Below are positions 49,952 to 59,390 of a stretch of DNA of 64,000 bases, one piece after another (within the stretch, counting starts at the first letter, position 1; each line of letters opens with the position of its first letter). This DNA comes from RYN-230 sp963834515. Its GTDB lineage: Bacteria > Actinomycetota > Actinomycetes > Streptosporangiales > Streptosporangiaceae. Location: assembly GCA_963834515.1 (NCBI GenBank), contig CAWICB010000002.1:310001-374000 (forward strand), written 5' to 3'. Position numbers and translations under genes: made by a program. A model generated the notes under the pieces. It was given only the letters and a program-made list of their open reading frames with translations. It was not told the origin of the DNA and did no database searches.

Positions 49952-51709
49952 TCAGTCCTTGAGCTGGCAGATGACGCCGCCCGCGGGCACTGTCTGGCCA
50001 ATCTGCACGGCCAGCCCGGTCACCGTGCCGTCCTTGTGTGCGGTCAGTGGCTGCTCCATCTTCATCGCCTCCAGGACCACCACGGTGTCGCCCGCCGACA
50101 CGTGATCGCCCTCGGCGGCCACGATCTTGGTGATGGTGCCCTGCATCGGGCTGGCCAGCTCGTCCCCGGACGCCCGGCCCGCGGGCCTGCCGCCACCGCG
50201 CCGTCCGCGGGTGGCCGCCCGGCCTGCCGCGGCCCCGGCCGGGGCGGTGGCCCCCAGCCCGGCGGGCAGCACCACCTCGAGCCGCTTGCCGTCGACCTCG
50301 ACGGTGATCCGCTCCCGGTCCGGCGCCGCCTCGGCCAGCCCGGCCGGCGGCCCGTCATAGGGCGCGATCGAGCCGGCGAACTCGGTTTCGATCCAGCGGG
50401 TGTGCACGTGGAACGGTTCCGCGGTGAACGCCCGGTCGCGGACCACGGCCCGGTGGAACGGGAGCACCGTGGGCATGCCGCCGACCACGCACTCGTCCAG
50501 CGCGCGGCGGGCCCGCTGCAGCGCCTCGGTGCGGCTGGCCCCGGTGATGATGATCTTGGCCAGCAGCGAGTCGAACGCCTGCGGCACGGCCATTCCCGCC
50601 GCGTAGCCGGCGTCCACCCGGACCCCGGGGCCGGACGGCCAGGTCAGCTTCGTGATGGTGCCCGGAGCAGGCAGGAAACCGCGCCCGGCGTCCTCAGCGT
50701 TGACCCGGAACTCGATCGAGTGGCCGCGCGGTACCGGGTCCGGGTAGTCGAGCCGCTGCTCGTCCGCGATGCGGAACATCTCGCGCACCAGGTCGATGCC
50801 GGTGACCTCCTCGGACACCGGGTGCTCGACCTGCAGCCGGGTGTTCACTTCGAGGAAGGACACGGTGCCGTCCTGCCCGACCAGGAATTCGCACGTGCCC
50901 GCGCCGACGTAGCCGGCCTCGTGCAGGATGGCCTTGGACGCCTGGTAGAGCTGCTCGGTCTGGCTGGCGGACAGGAACGGGGCCGGGGCTTCCTCGACCA
51001 GCTTCTGGTGCCGGCGCTGCAGCGAGCAGTCCCGGGTGGACACCACGACCACGTTGCCCCGGGCGTCGGCCAGGCACTGTGTCTCCACGTGCCGGGGCCG
51101 GTCCAGGTAGCGCTCCACGAAGCACTCACCGCGGCCGAACGCGGCGACCGCCTCGCGGACCGCCGACTCGTACGCCTCACCGATCTCGCTGGGCTTGCGG
51201 ACCACCTTGAGGCCGCGGCCGCCGCCACCGAACGCCGCCTTGATCGCGATCGGCAGGCCGTGCCGGGCTACGAACGCGTCAACCTCGTCCGCCCCGCTGA
51301 CCGGGCCGTCGGTGCCAGGGGCCATCGGCGCGCCGACCCGGTTCGCGATGGCCCGGGCCGCGACCTTGTCGCCGAGCGCTTCGATGGCCGCGGGCGGCGG
51401 CCCGATCCAGGTCAGCCCGGCGCTGGTGACGGCGCGGGCGAAGCTGGCGTTCTCGGCCAGGAAGCCGTAGCCCGGGTGCACTGCGTCCGCCCCGGCGTCG
51501 GCCGCCGCCTTGAGGATCTTCTCGATGCTGAGATAGCTGTCGGCGGCGCTGATCCCGCCGAGCGCGTACGCCTCGTCAGCCATCGACACATGCAGCGCGT
51601 TCAGATCCGGCTCGGCGTACACCGCGACGCTGCCCAGCCCGGCGTCCCGGCAGGCCCGCACCACGCGGACCGCGATCTCGCCACGGTTCGCGATGAGCAC
51701 TTTGCGCAC
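49952..51709 (-). CDS. accA: acyl-CoA carboxylase alpha chain (biotin carboxylase + biotin carrier)
   Basis: 585 residues. Biotin carboxylase: KVLIANRGEIAVRVVRACRD, VHPGYGFLAENASFARAV, IKAAFGGGGRGLKVVRKPSE (ATP-grasp) and SFLEVNTRLQVEHPVSEEVT (catalytic). After a variable linker comes the carrier domain, with biotinyl-Lys in VVLEAMKMEQPLTAHK. It supplies carboxybiotin to the AccD beta subunit and is the substrate of BirA. The GTG start follows GGAGAGG. Confidence 0.95.
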   Translation of the reverse strand: MRKVLIANRGEIAVRVVRACRDAGLGSVAVYAEPDLNALHVSMADEAYALGGISAADSYLSIEKILKAAADAGADAVHPGYGFLAENASFARAVTSAGLTWIGPPPAAIEALGDKVAARAIANRVGAPMAPGTDGPVSGADEVDAFVARHGLPIAIKAAFGGGGRGLKVVRKPSEIGEAYESAVREAVAAFGRGECFVERYLDRPRHVETQCLADARGNVVVVSTRDCSLQRRHQKLVEEAPAPFLSASQTEQLYQASKAILHEAGYVGAGTCEFLVGQDGTVSFLEVNTRLQVEHPVSEEVTGIDLVREMFRIADEQRLDYPDPVPRGHSIEFRVNAEDAGRGFLPAPGTITKLTWPSGPGVRVDAGYAAGMAVPQAFDSLLAKIIITGASRTEALQRARRALDECVVGGMPTVLPFHRAVVRDRAFTAEPFHVHTRWIETEFAGSIAPYDGPPAGLAEAAPDRERITVEVDGKRLEVVLPAGLGATAPAGAAAGRAATRGRRGGGRPAGRASGDELASPMQGTITKIVAAEGDHVSAGDTVVVLEAMKMEQPLTAHKDGTVTGLAVQIGQTVPAGGVICQLKD

Positions 51710-51859
51710 GAAAACCTCTCCTCCCGACTGCCGAGGAGTCTAAGTGAGCGGGGGGTGCGCCGTCTCCCGGGGATCAGCCCGATCCCGGGGCGGATCGGGC
51801 CCATCTCCCAGGATGAGGCACATGGACGCATGTATGCGACGAACAATTGCGAGGTAGCC

Positions 51860-52082
51860 GTGGCGCTGGTGCAGATCGATGTTGACGAGGACGCGCTCAC
51901 CGAGGCTATGCGGCTGTCGGGGGCGAAGACGAAGAAGGACACCGTCAAGCTGGCTCTGCGCGAGTATGCCGCGCGGCACCGGCGGGTGGCGGGCCCTGGA
52001 GCGATATGCGCGGCAAGCGGCGGGATGGGACTTCGAGGACGGGGCGCAGCGCCGGGCGGCTGAGCGGGACCCGGCGGGCTGA
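51860..52082 (+). CDS. orphan VapB-like antitoxin, one-base frameshift
   Basis: From GTG 51860, VQIDVDEDALTEAMRLSGAK and KKDTVKLALREYAARHRRVA give a ribbon-helix-helix of VapB type; in the next frame ALERYARQAAGWDFEDGAQR supplies the expected toxin-binding end with Gly-Trp-Asp. An extra G near 51992 in a G run breaks them. No VapC or other toxin gene follows; ogt lies on the other strand. The stretch 51820-51900 is less GC-rich than its surroundings. It may be a remnant or an error-bearing antitoxin. Confidence 0.75.
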
Positions 52083-52092
52083 CCAGCCAGCC

Positions 52093-52608
52093 TCAGTCAG
52101 CCCGGGCGCCTTCGTGGCGGAGCAGCCACGCCTTGCGGTGCACGCCGTAGTAGTAGCCGGTCAGGCGGCCGGAGGAGCCCACCGCGCGGTGGCAGGGCAC
52201 CACCGGCGCGATCAGGTTGAGCGCGCAGGCCGCGCCGGCCGCCCGCGGCGCGTGCGGGCTGCCCGCCCGGGCGGCCAGTTCCGTGTAGCTGACCGTGCGG
52301 CCCGGCGGCACCGCGCGCAGCGCCGCCCACAGCGCCTGCCGGCCCGGCGTGCCCGGCTGGTACACCGGGATCCCGTCCAGCGCCTGCAGCTCACCGGCGA
52401 AGTAGCTGTGCACCGGCTTGGCCAGCCAGGGCAGCTCACCGGCGGGCGCCGGGCGCAGCGGCAGGCCGCGCAGCGACCGGTGCAGCCTGGTGTGCAGCTC
52501 GGCCGGGTGAGCGGTAAACCCGCCGCCGACCAGCCGGCCGTCGTGCGCGAGCAGGCCGAGCGGGCCGATCGGGGTGTCCAGCACCACGGACAGGATCGGG
52601 TCAGGCAT
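52093..52608 (-). CDS. ogt: O6-methylguanine-DNA methyltransferase
   Basis: 171 residues. GIPVYQPGTPGRQALWAALR, VPPGRTVSYTELAARAGSPH and the active-site IAPVVPCHRAVGSSGRLTGY (acceptor Cys in PCHR) are diagnostic; the end YYGVHRKAWLLRHEGA is typical. It removes alkyl groups from guanine O6 by suicide transfer. It overlaps the upstream alkA by eight bases, forming an alkylation-repair pair. Confidence 0.95.
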   Translation of the reverse strand: MPDPILSVVLDTPIGPLGLLAHDGRLVGGGFTAHPAELHTRLHRSLRGLPLRPAPAGELPWLAKPVHSYFAGELQALDGIPVYQPGTPGRQALWAALRAVPPGRTVSYTELAARAGSPHAPRAAGAACALNLIAPVVPCHRAVGSSGRLTGYYYGVHRKAWLLRHEGARAD

Positions 52609-53512
52609 GGTCAGACTCCCACGTCCACAGGTGAATGGCCGCGTAGCCGCGCCAGGGCCGCCACCGGGCGGCCTGCCCCGGCGTGCCGCCGAGCCGGGCC
52701 AGCGCGCGGCGCAGGCCGAGGTCGCCGGGCGGGAAACTGTCCGGGCCGGCGCCGGACCGGAGCATGATGTAGCCCACGGTCCACGGCCCGATGCCGGGCA
52801 GTTCGGCCAGCCGGGCCGCCGTTTCCGCCGGGTCGGCGCCGGGGTCCAGGTTCAGCCGCCCGGCCGCCGCGGCGGCGGCCAGCGCGCGCAGCGTGCGCTG
52901 GCGGCCGGTGGTCAGGCCGAGCCCGGACAGGTCGGCGTGAGCCAGCTCGGCTGGGCCGGGGAACAGCACGGCCAGCCCGGGCGGCCCGCTGCTGGGCGGC
53001 CCCCGGTGGCCGTGCTGGGCGGCCAGCCGGCCCGCGAACGTGCGCGCCGCGCCCACCGAGACCTGCTGGCCCAGCACCGCCCGCACGGCCAGCTCGAACC
53101 CGTCGTAGGCGCCGGGCACCCGCAGCCCGGGCCGGGCCCGGACCAGCGGGGCCAGCACCGCGTCGGCGGCCAGCGCGGCGTCGATAGCCACCGGGTCGGC
53201 GTCCGCGTCGAGCAGCCGGCGGCAGGCCGCCACCAGCTGGCTGGGCACGGCGGGCTCACGCAGCCTGGCCCGGAGCAGCACCTCCCCCTGGCCGGGCCGC
53301 GGGACCAGCTCGATGACTCCCGGCCCGGCTGGGGTGCGCACCGTCCGGGTGTACCCGGTCCCGGTCACCTGCTCCACCCCGGGAATGGCCCGTGCGGCCA
53401 GGAAGCCGAGCAGCCCAGCCGCGTCGAACGGCTCCCGGCAGGCCAGCCGCAGCGACAGCCAGGTGACCGGGCCGGGGCCGGCATCCACGGTCATGGTCTG
53501 ATTCAACTGCAC
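52601..53512 (-). CDS. alkA: DNA-3-methyladenine glycosylase II (AlkA type)
   Basis: 303 residues. The N-terminal AlkA domain (WLSLRLACREPFDAAGLLGF) is followed by the HhH-GPD fold: FELAVRAVLGQQVSVGAART, RLAELPGIGPWTVGYIMLRS and the catalytic Asp in SFPPGDLGLRRALARLGG. It excises alkylated purines. No Ada-type zinc domain is fused. It is co-transcribed with ogt. Confidence 0.93.
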   Translation of the reverse strand: MQLNQTMTVDAGPGPVTWLSLRLACREPFDAAGLLGFLAARAIPGVEQVTGTGYTRTVRTPAGPGVIELVPRPGQGEVLLRARLREPAVPSQLVAACRRLLDADADPVAIDAALAADAVLAPLVRARPGLRVPGAYDGFELAVRAVLGQQVSVGAARTFAGRLAAQHGHRGPPSSGPPGLAVLFPGPAELAHADLSGLGLTTGRQRTLRALAAAAAAGRLNLDPGADPAETAARLAELPGIGPWTVGYIMLRSGAGPDSFPPGDLGLRRALARLGGTPGQAARWRPWRGYAAIHLWTWESDHA

Positions 53513-53540
53513 GGGACCGACAATCGCGGCCCGGCGGCGG

Positions 53541-53765
53541 TCAGCGCGGGCGGCTGGAGCGGCGCCAGGCGCCCGGGCCGGGCCGCAGCGGCGCGCCGAT
53601 CAGCGCGGACCGGTCCAGCCAGCCGGACTGTGCGGCCGGGGTGGTGGCCGGGTCCGGGCGGCGGGCCAGCACCACGGCCAGCGCGTCGGCCAGCGCGGCT
53701 AGATCCGCGGCGCTGGGCTCGCCGCGCACCACACGCAGCGCCCGCGGCGCGGGCTCGCCGGGCAT
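53541..53765 (-). CDS. accE: acyl-CoA carboxylase epsilon subunit
   Basis: 74 residues from ATG 53765. RALRVVRGEPSAADLAALAD and WLDRSALIGAPLRPGPGAWR then RSSRPR carry the AccE signature (VxRGxP at the front, GxGxWRxS at the end). It stabilises the AccA-AccD holoenzyme of propionyl/acetyl-CoA carboxylases. It overlaps the end of the NYN gene by 67 bases in another frame, and that gene separates it from accD. Confidence 0.85.
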   Translation of the reverse strand: MPGEPAPRALRVVRGEPSAADLAALADALAVVLARRPDPATTPAAQSGWLDRSALIGAPLRPGPGAWRRSSRPR

Positions 53766-54760
53766 AACCGCCCGCTCCCGATGCTGAACTGGCGGCGGAC
53801 CCGCTCCCAGAACGCGTCCCGCAGCCATTCCCGGGCCTCCTGGTAGGGCCGCAGCGACAGGCCCAGCTCCTTTTCCGCCTCGACCAGCAGCTCCTTGTCG
53901 ATCACCGGCGGCAGGATCGGGCCGGGCAGCAGGTCGCGGATGTTGTCCTCACCACGGGTGAGGATCCACTTCTGGGCCACATGCTCACCGGCCTCCTCGA
54001 CCCGCTGCCGGTCCGGCCCCAGCCGGCTGGCCCCCGCCGCCAGCCCGCCGGGCGGGTGGGCGGCCAGCCGCGGCGGGGCGGGCCGGGGCCCGTGCCGCCG
54101 GTCGAACAGCTGGGCCGGGGAGGGCACCGCGACGTGCGGCGGCGGTACCACCTCGGCCGCCACCGGCTCGGGTGTGGCCACCCGGGTGAAGTATGGCTCC
54201 AGGAACGCCCGGTCCAGCACCTCGACCGTGTCCGACTCCCAGACCAGCCGCTCGGCCTGGTTGGTGCCGAACGGCGGCTCGACGCCCCACAGGTGCACCC
54301 GGACGCCGTACGCCTGGGCCGCCTCCACCGCGGGCACCATGTCCTCGTCCCCGGCCACCAGCACCGCGTCGGTGACGGCCCGGTGCCGGGCCAGCGCCTC
54401 CATGTCCGCGCGGATCTGCGCGTCCACGCCCTTCTGCTGGCCGCGGGCGTTCAGGTTGCCCAGGCGCAGCTTGACCCGGGCCATCTGGGCGATCACCCGC
54501 TGGTCGATGGTGGGCACCCGGTCCCGGGCCGCGTCGTACCAGTAGACCCGGAGCAGCTCGCCGCGGACCAGGCCGTCGGCGTGCCGGGTCAGCGCCTGGA
54601 TCAGCTTGTCGGTGTCCACCCGGTACTCGCGCCGGGAACCCACGCTGAACAGCAGCTCACCAGCGGCAGCGTAGATGTAGCCGACATCGATCATGATCGC
54701 GTAACGCGCCAGCATGGGCAGCGAGGGGAGGCCCGGGAGCGGGTCGACGATGTCGGTCAT
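53699..54760 (-). CDS. NYN-domain (PIN-like) nuclease-type protein
   Basis: 353 residues. RYAIMIDVGYIYAAAGELLF, RVYWYDAARDRVPTIDQRVI, KGVDAQIRADMEALARHRAV and DAVLVAGDEDMVPAVEAAQA carry the acidic residues of the NYN/PIN fold, which in relatives binds Mg and cuts RNA. The middle is Pro/Ala-rich, and the C-terminus (AEKELGLSLRPYQEAREWLR, DAFWERVRRQFSIG) is a separate helical region. Its last ~22 residues overlap accE. ATG 54760 is used; GTG 54769 is possible. It is inserted between accD and accE. Confidence 0.82.
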   Translation of the reverse strand: MTDIVDPLPGLPSLPMLARYAIMIDVGYIYAAAGELLFSVGSRREYRVDTDKLIQALTRHADGLVRGELLRVYWYDAARDRVPTIDQRVIAQMARVKLRLGNLNARGQQKGVDAQIRADMEALARHRAVTDAVLVAGDEDMVPAVEAAQAYGVRVHLWGVEPPFGTNQAERLVWESDTVEVLDRAFLEPYFTRVATPEPVAAEVVPPPHVAVPSPAQLFDRRHGPRPAPPRLAAHPPGGLAAGASRLGPDRQRVEEAGEHVAQKWILTRGEDNIRDLLPGPILPPVIDKELLVEAEKELGLSLRPYQEAREWLRDAFWERVRRQFSIGSGRLCPASPRRGRCVWCAASPAPRI

Positions 54761-54840
54761 GGCACTCACGACTCTACTGCCGGACCCGCACCAGCCGGGG
54801 CGGAAGCGCGAGCCACGTTCGGCATTCTGTAGTCGGGTAA

Positions 54841-56490
54841 CTACAGGGGGATGTTGCCGTGCTTCCTCGGCAGCATCTGCTGCCGCTTGCCGCGCAGCGC
54901 GCGCAGCGCCCGGGTGACCTGGCCGCGGGTCTCGGCCGGGCGGATCACCGCGTCCACGTAGCCGCGTTCGGCGGCGATGTACGGGTTGGCCAGGGTGTCT
55001 TCGTACTCGGTGACCCGCTGCGCGCGCAGCGCGTCCGGGTCCTCGGCGGCGGCCAGTTCCCGGCGGTACAGGATGTTCACCGCGCCCTGCGCGCCCATCA
55101 CCGCGATCTGCGCCGTCGGCCAGGCCAGGTTGACGTCCCCGCCCAGGTGCTTGGAGCCCATCACGTCGTAGGCGCCGCCATACGCCTTGCGGGTGATCAC
55201 TGTGATCTTGGGCACAGTGGCCTCCGCGTAGGCGTAGATCAGCTTGGCGCCGCGCCGGATGATGCCGCCCCACTCCTGGCCGGTGCCGGGCAGGAAACCG
55301 GGCACGTCCACGAACGTGAGCACCGGGACGTTGAAGCAGTCGCAGGTCCGGACGAACCGGGCCGCCTTCTCCGCGGCGTCGATGTCCAGCGTGCCCGCGA
55401 AGTGCATGGGCTGGTTGGCCACCACGCCGACGCTCATCCCGTCCACCCGGCCGAAGCCGACCACCATGTTCTGCGCGAACAGCGCGTGGATCTCCAGGAA
55501 CTCCCCGTCGTCGAGCACCCGGGTGATCACGTCGTGCATGTCGTAGGGCTGATTGGGCGAGTCCGGGATGACCGTGTCGAGATCCTCGTCGGCCGCGGCG
55601 ACCTCCAGGGCGGCTGGGTCGCCGGCCGGTGGCCAGGCCGGCGGGTCGTCCAGGTTGTTGGACGGCAGGTAGGACAGCAGGCCGCGGGCGAAATCCAGGC
55701 AGTCGTCCTCATCGGCGGCCTGGTAGTGCGCGACCCCGGACTTGACGTTGTGCGCGTGCGCGCCGCCGAGGTCCTCGAAGCTGACCTCCTCACCGGTCAC
55801 CGTCTTGATCACGTCCGGGCCGGTGATGAACATGTGTGAGGTGCCCTCGACCATCAGGGTGAAGTCGGTGATCGCGGGCGAGTAGACGGCGCCGCCCGCA
55901 CACGGGCCCATGATCAGCGAGATCTGCGGGATGACCCCGGAGGCGGCCACGTTCCGGTGGAAGATCTCGCCGAACAGGCCCAGCGCGACCACGCCTTCCT
56001 GGATCCGGGCCCCTCCACCGTCGTTGATGCCGATCAGCGGGCAGCCGGTCTTCAGCGCGTGATCCATCAGCTTGACGATCTTCTCGCCGTACACCTCGCC
56101 CAGCGACCCGCCGAACACCGTGAAGTCCTGGCTGAACACGCAGACCGGGCGGCCGTCGATGGTGCCGTACCCGGTGACCACGCCGTCCCCGTAGGGCTGG
56201 TTGGCAGCCACGCCGAAGTCGGTGGCCCGGTGCCGGGCCAGCTCGTCGAACTCGGTGAACGAGCCGGGGTCGAGCAGCCGCTCGATCCGCTCCCGGGCGG
56301 TCATCTTGCCCTTGGCGTGCTGCCGTTCCACCGCGCGCTGCGATCCGGCGTGGATCGCCTCGTCCCGGCGCCGCTGCAGCTCGGCGATCTTGCCGGCCGT
56401 GGTGTGCGGGGCGGGGCGCGGCGCCGGCGGCCCCGGCAGCTCGTCCGGCTCCGCCTGGTCCTGGCCGGGCAGCTGAACTTCGCTGGTCAT
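54841..56490 (-). CDS. accD: propionyl/acetyl-CoA carboxylase beta chain
   Basis: 549 residues, carboxyltransferase. N-half: AKGKMTARERIERLLDPGSF, CVFSQDFTVFGGSLGEVYGE and the oxyanion loop IMGPCAGGAVYSPAITDF. C-half: VLTFVDVPGFLPGTGQEWGG, KITVITRKAYGGAYDVMGSK and ALRGKRQQMLPRKHGNIPL, the AccD5/PccB ending. It transfers carboxyl from biotin to propionyl- or acetyl-CoA. A TACTCT box six bases before the ATG suggests a leaderless transcript. It diverges from ppc. Confidence 0.95.
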   Translation of the reverse strand: MTSEVQLPGQDQAEPDELPGPPAPRPAPHTTAGKIAELQRRRDEAIHAGSQRAVERQHAKGKMTARERIERLLDPGSFTEFDELARHRATDFGVAANQPYGDGVVTGYGTIDGRPVCVFSQDFTVFGGSLGEVYGEKIVKLMDHALKTGCPLIGINDGGGARIQEGVVALGLFGEIFHRNVAASGVIPQISLIMGPCAGGAVYSPAITDFTLMVEGTSHMFITGPDVIKTVTGEEVSFEDLGGAHAHNVKSGVAHYQAADEDDCLDFARGLLSYLPSNNLDDPPAWPPAGDPAALEVAAADEDLDTVIPDSPNQPYDMHDVITRVLDDGEFLEIHALFAQNMVVGFGRVDGMSVGVVANQPMHFAGTLDIDAAEKAARFVRTCDCFNVPVLTFVDVPGFLPGTGQEWGGIIRRGAKLIYAYAEATVPKITVITRKAYGGAYDVMGSKHLGGDVNLAWPTAQIAVMGAQGAVNILYRRELAAAEDPDALRAQRVTEYEDTLANPYIAAERGYVDAVIRPAETRGQVTRALRALRGKRQQMLPRKHGNIPL

Positions 56491-56496
56491 GCCGAC

Positions 56497-56502
56497 AGAG
56501 TA
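56497..56502 (-). promoter_or_regulatory. -10 box for leaderless accD
   Basis: On the minus strand TACTCT is followed by six bases and the accD ATG. The -35 is weak. Confidence 0.5.
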
Positions 56503-56577
56503 GCGGTCGGCCGGTTTATGGCCATGGCTGCACCGCCGCTACCAGTGCGGGTTCACGGCCGTGACATATAGCCGCAC

Positions 56578-56583
56578 TAGGCT
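56578..56583 (+). promoter_or_regulatory. -10 box for leaderless ppc
   Basis: TAGGCT is followed by six bases and the ppc GTG. The accD box lies 76 bases away on the other strand, so the two genes share a compact divergent promoter region. Confidence 0.5.
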
Positions 56584-56589
56584 GGCGCG

Positions 56590-59383
56590 GTGAGCCAGCA
56601 TGCCGCTCCCGCGCCTGCCGCCGCGCCGACCCGGGATACCGACCGCCAGCAGCTGCCCGCGTCGATGCGGCGCGATGTACGGCTGCTCGGCGGGATCCTG
56701 GGCGAGGTGCTGCGCGAGGCCGGCGGCCAGGATCTCCTGGACGACACCGAGCGGCTGCGCCGGGCGGTGATCGAGGCCCGGCGCGGGCACGCTGCCGGCC
56801 CGGGCGCCGACCGGGGCGGGGACGAGATCACGGCGCTGGTGGCCAGCTGGCCGCTGGACCGGGCCGAGCTGGTGGCCCGGGCGTTCACCGTGTATTTCCA
56901 TCTCACCAACCTGGCCGAGGAGCTGCAGCGGGTCCGTGCGCTGCGGGAGCGTGACTCCGGGGTCGCGCCGGTGCGCGAGTCGGTGGCCGCCGCGGCCCGC
57001 GAGTTCCGCCACGATCAGGGCGCGGGCCATCTCGACGGCCTGCTCGGCCGGCTGCGCGTGCACCTGGTGCTCACCGCGCACCCCACCGAGGCGCGGCGCC
57101 GCGCGGTGGCGGCCGCGCTGCGCCGGATCAGCGATCTGCTCACCGAGGCCGACGACACCCGGCACGGGGCGTCCGAGCAGGCCGCGATCCGGCGCCGGCT
57201 GCATGAGGAGATCGACTTGCTGTGGCGCACCTCGCCGCTGCGGGCCAAGGCGATGACACCCATCGACGAGGTGCGCACCGTGATGGCCGCGTTCGACGGG
57301 ACGCTGTTCCAGGTGGTACCCCGGGTGTACCGGGCGCTGGACGAGGCGTACCGCGCCGCCGGGCATGCTGTGCCAGCCCGGGTGGGCGACCCCCCGGAGC
57401 CCCCCGGGAGGCGCTGGCTCGGAGGGAACGCCCCTGCGGGGCGCCCCCCCTCGCCATCCCCTGCCGGCGTTCCTCCGGTTCGGCAGCTGGGTCGGTGCGG
57501 ACCGGGACGGCAACCCGTACGTGACCAGCCAGGTGACCCGGGAGACCGCGGTCATCCAGGCCGAGCACGTGCTGCGCGCGCTGGAGAACGCGACCACCCG
57601 GATCGGCCGCGCGCTCACCGTGCACGCCGACGCGGCCCCGCCGGGCGACCCGTTCAGCCTGGCCCTGGAGTCGGCTGAGACGGCCCACCCGGAGCTGCTC
57701 GCCGACCTGGCCGCGCGGTCCCCAGGTGAGCCGTACCGGACGTTCCTGCTCTACCTGGCCCGGCGGCTGGAGGCGACCCGGCTGCGGCACGCCGACCTGG
57801 CCTACGGCCGCGCTGAGGACTTCCGCCGCGACCTGCTGGTGGTCCAGGAGTCGCTGGCCGCGGCGGGTGCCACCCGGCAGGCGTTCGGCGAACTGCAGCA
57901 GTTGATCTGGCAGGTCGAGACGTTCGGCTTTCACCTGGCCGACCTGGAGATCCGGCAGCACAGCGCGGTGCATGCCCGCGCGCTGGCCGAGGTCCGCGCG
58001 GGCGGGCCGCTGTCCGACCAGACGTCCGAGGTGCTGGCCACGTTCCGGGCGGCCAGCTGGATCCAGGACCGGTTCGGTGTCGCGGCCTGCCGGCGGTACG
58101 TGGTCAGCTTCACCCGGTCGGCCGCCGACATCGCGGCCGTGTACGAGCTGGCCGCCCGCGCCACCCGGAGTGGCCGGCCGCCGGTGCTCGACGTGGTGCC
58201 GCTGTTCGAGAGCGGGGAGGACCTCGGCCACGCCACCCGGGTGCTCAGCGAGATGCTCGAGCTGGAGCCGGTCCGGGAGCGGCTGGAGGCGAACGGGCGC
58301 CAGCTCGAGGTCATGCTCGGCTACTCCGACTCGGCCAAGGAACTCGGCCCGGTCAGCGCGACGCTGCGGCTGTTCAACGTGCAGGGGCAGCTGGCCCGCT
58401 GGGCCGCGGGCCACGACATCCGGCTGACCCTGTTCCACGGCCGGGGCGGCGCGCTGGGCCGGGGCGGCGGCCCGGCCGGGCGGGCCGTGCTGGCCCAGGC
58501 GCCCGGGTCGGTGGACGGCCGGTTCAAGGTGACCGAGCAGGGTGAGGTGATCTTCGCCCGGTACGGCAACCCGGTGATCGCCCAGCGGCACCTGGAGCAG
58601 GTCACCTCGGCCGTGCTGCTCGCGTCCTCACCGGCCGTGGGGGAGCGGAACGCGGCCGCGGCGGAGCGGTTCCGCGCGGTGGCGGGCCGGATGGAAGTGG
58701 CCGCGCTGCGCACCTACCGGGCGCTGGTGCAGACCCCAGGGTTCGCCGAATGGTTCGCCAAGATCAGCCCGCTGGAGGAGATCAGCGGGCTGCGCATCGG
58801 GTCCCGGCCGGCCCGCCGCGGCGTCGGCGTGGTGGGCCTGGACGACCTGCGGGCCATCCCGTGGGTGTTCGCCTGGGCGCAGACCCGGCTGAACCTGCCC
58901 GGCTGGTACGGGCTGGGCAGCGGGCTGGCCGCGGTGGTCAGCGGCCCGGGCGGGCTGGCCGAGGCGCGGCAGGCCTACCGGGGCTGGCCGCTGCTGGCGG
59001 TATTGCTGGACGGCGCGGAGATGAGCCTGGCCAAGACCGACCGGCGGATCGCGGTCCGGCACCTGGCCCTGGGCGGCCGCGGCGACCTGGCCGATCTGGT
59101 GCTGGCCGAGTACGACCTGACCCGGCGGCTGGTGCTGGAGGTGACCGGGCACGACCGGTTGCTGGCCGACCGGCTGGTGCTGTCCCGCGCCGTGGCGCTC
59201 CGCGATCCGTACGTGGACGCGCTGTCCTACCTGCAGCTCCGCGCGCTCAACGAGCTGCGTGCGCTGCCGCCGGGGGCGGCCGGGCCGGAAGACGGCGCCG
59301 GGGACGCCCGCCGCGACCAGCTGCACCGGCTGCTGCTGCTAGCTGTCAGCGGCATCGCGGCCGGCCTGCAGAACACCGGCTGA
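56590..59383 (+). CDS. ppc: phosphoenolpyruvate carboxylase, frameshifted at an inserted repeat
   Basis: Two frames together give a ~930-residue PEPC. The first carries LRVHLVLTAHPTEARRRAVA (catalytic His); the second carries FGSWVGADRDGNPYVTSQVT, LTLFHGRGGALGRGGGPAGR, DGRFKVTEQGEVIFARYGNP and the C-terminal SGIAAGLQNTG. The frames separate within a G/C-rich insert at about 57384-57465, between AYRAAGHAVPA and LPAFLRFG. Removing one C from the C-run near 57444 would restore one frame with a ~30-residue loop. PEPC fixes bicarbonate on PEP to make oxaloacetate. Confidence 0.92.
57384..57465. repeat. G/C mini-repeat inside ppc
   Basis: The segment begins GGGCGACCCCCCGGA, identical over 15 bases to the tandem repeats at 36.9-37.0 kb, and contains further self-complementary runs (GGGAGGCGC, CGCCCCTGCGGGGCG). 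It interrupts a variable loop of the enzyme and is probably a dispersed element. Confidence 0.7.
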
Positions 59384-59390
59384 TAACGCC

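Noticed and set aside
49535..51859. upstream part of an 842-residue plus frame ending in the vapB-like gene
   Set aside because: Antisense to accA; only the last ~70 codons from 51860 look like a real protein.
54761..55273. upstream extension of the NYN reading frame
   Set aside because: It overlaps accD antisense-free coding in another frame and lacks any conserved residue; ATG 54760 or GTG 54769 starts the domain.
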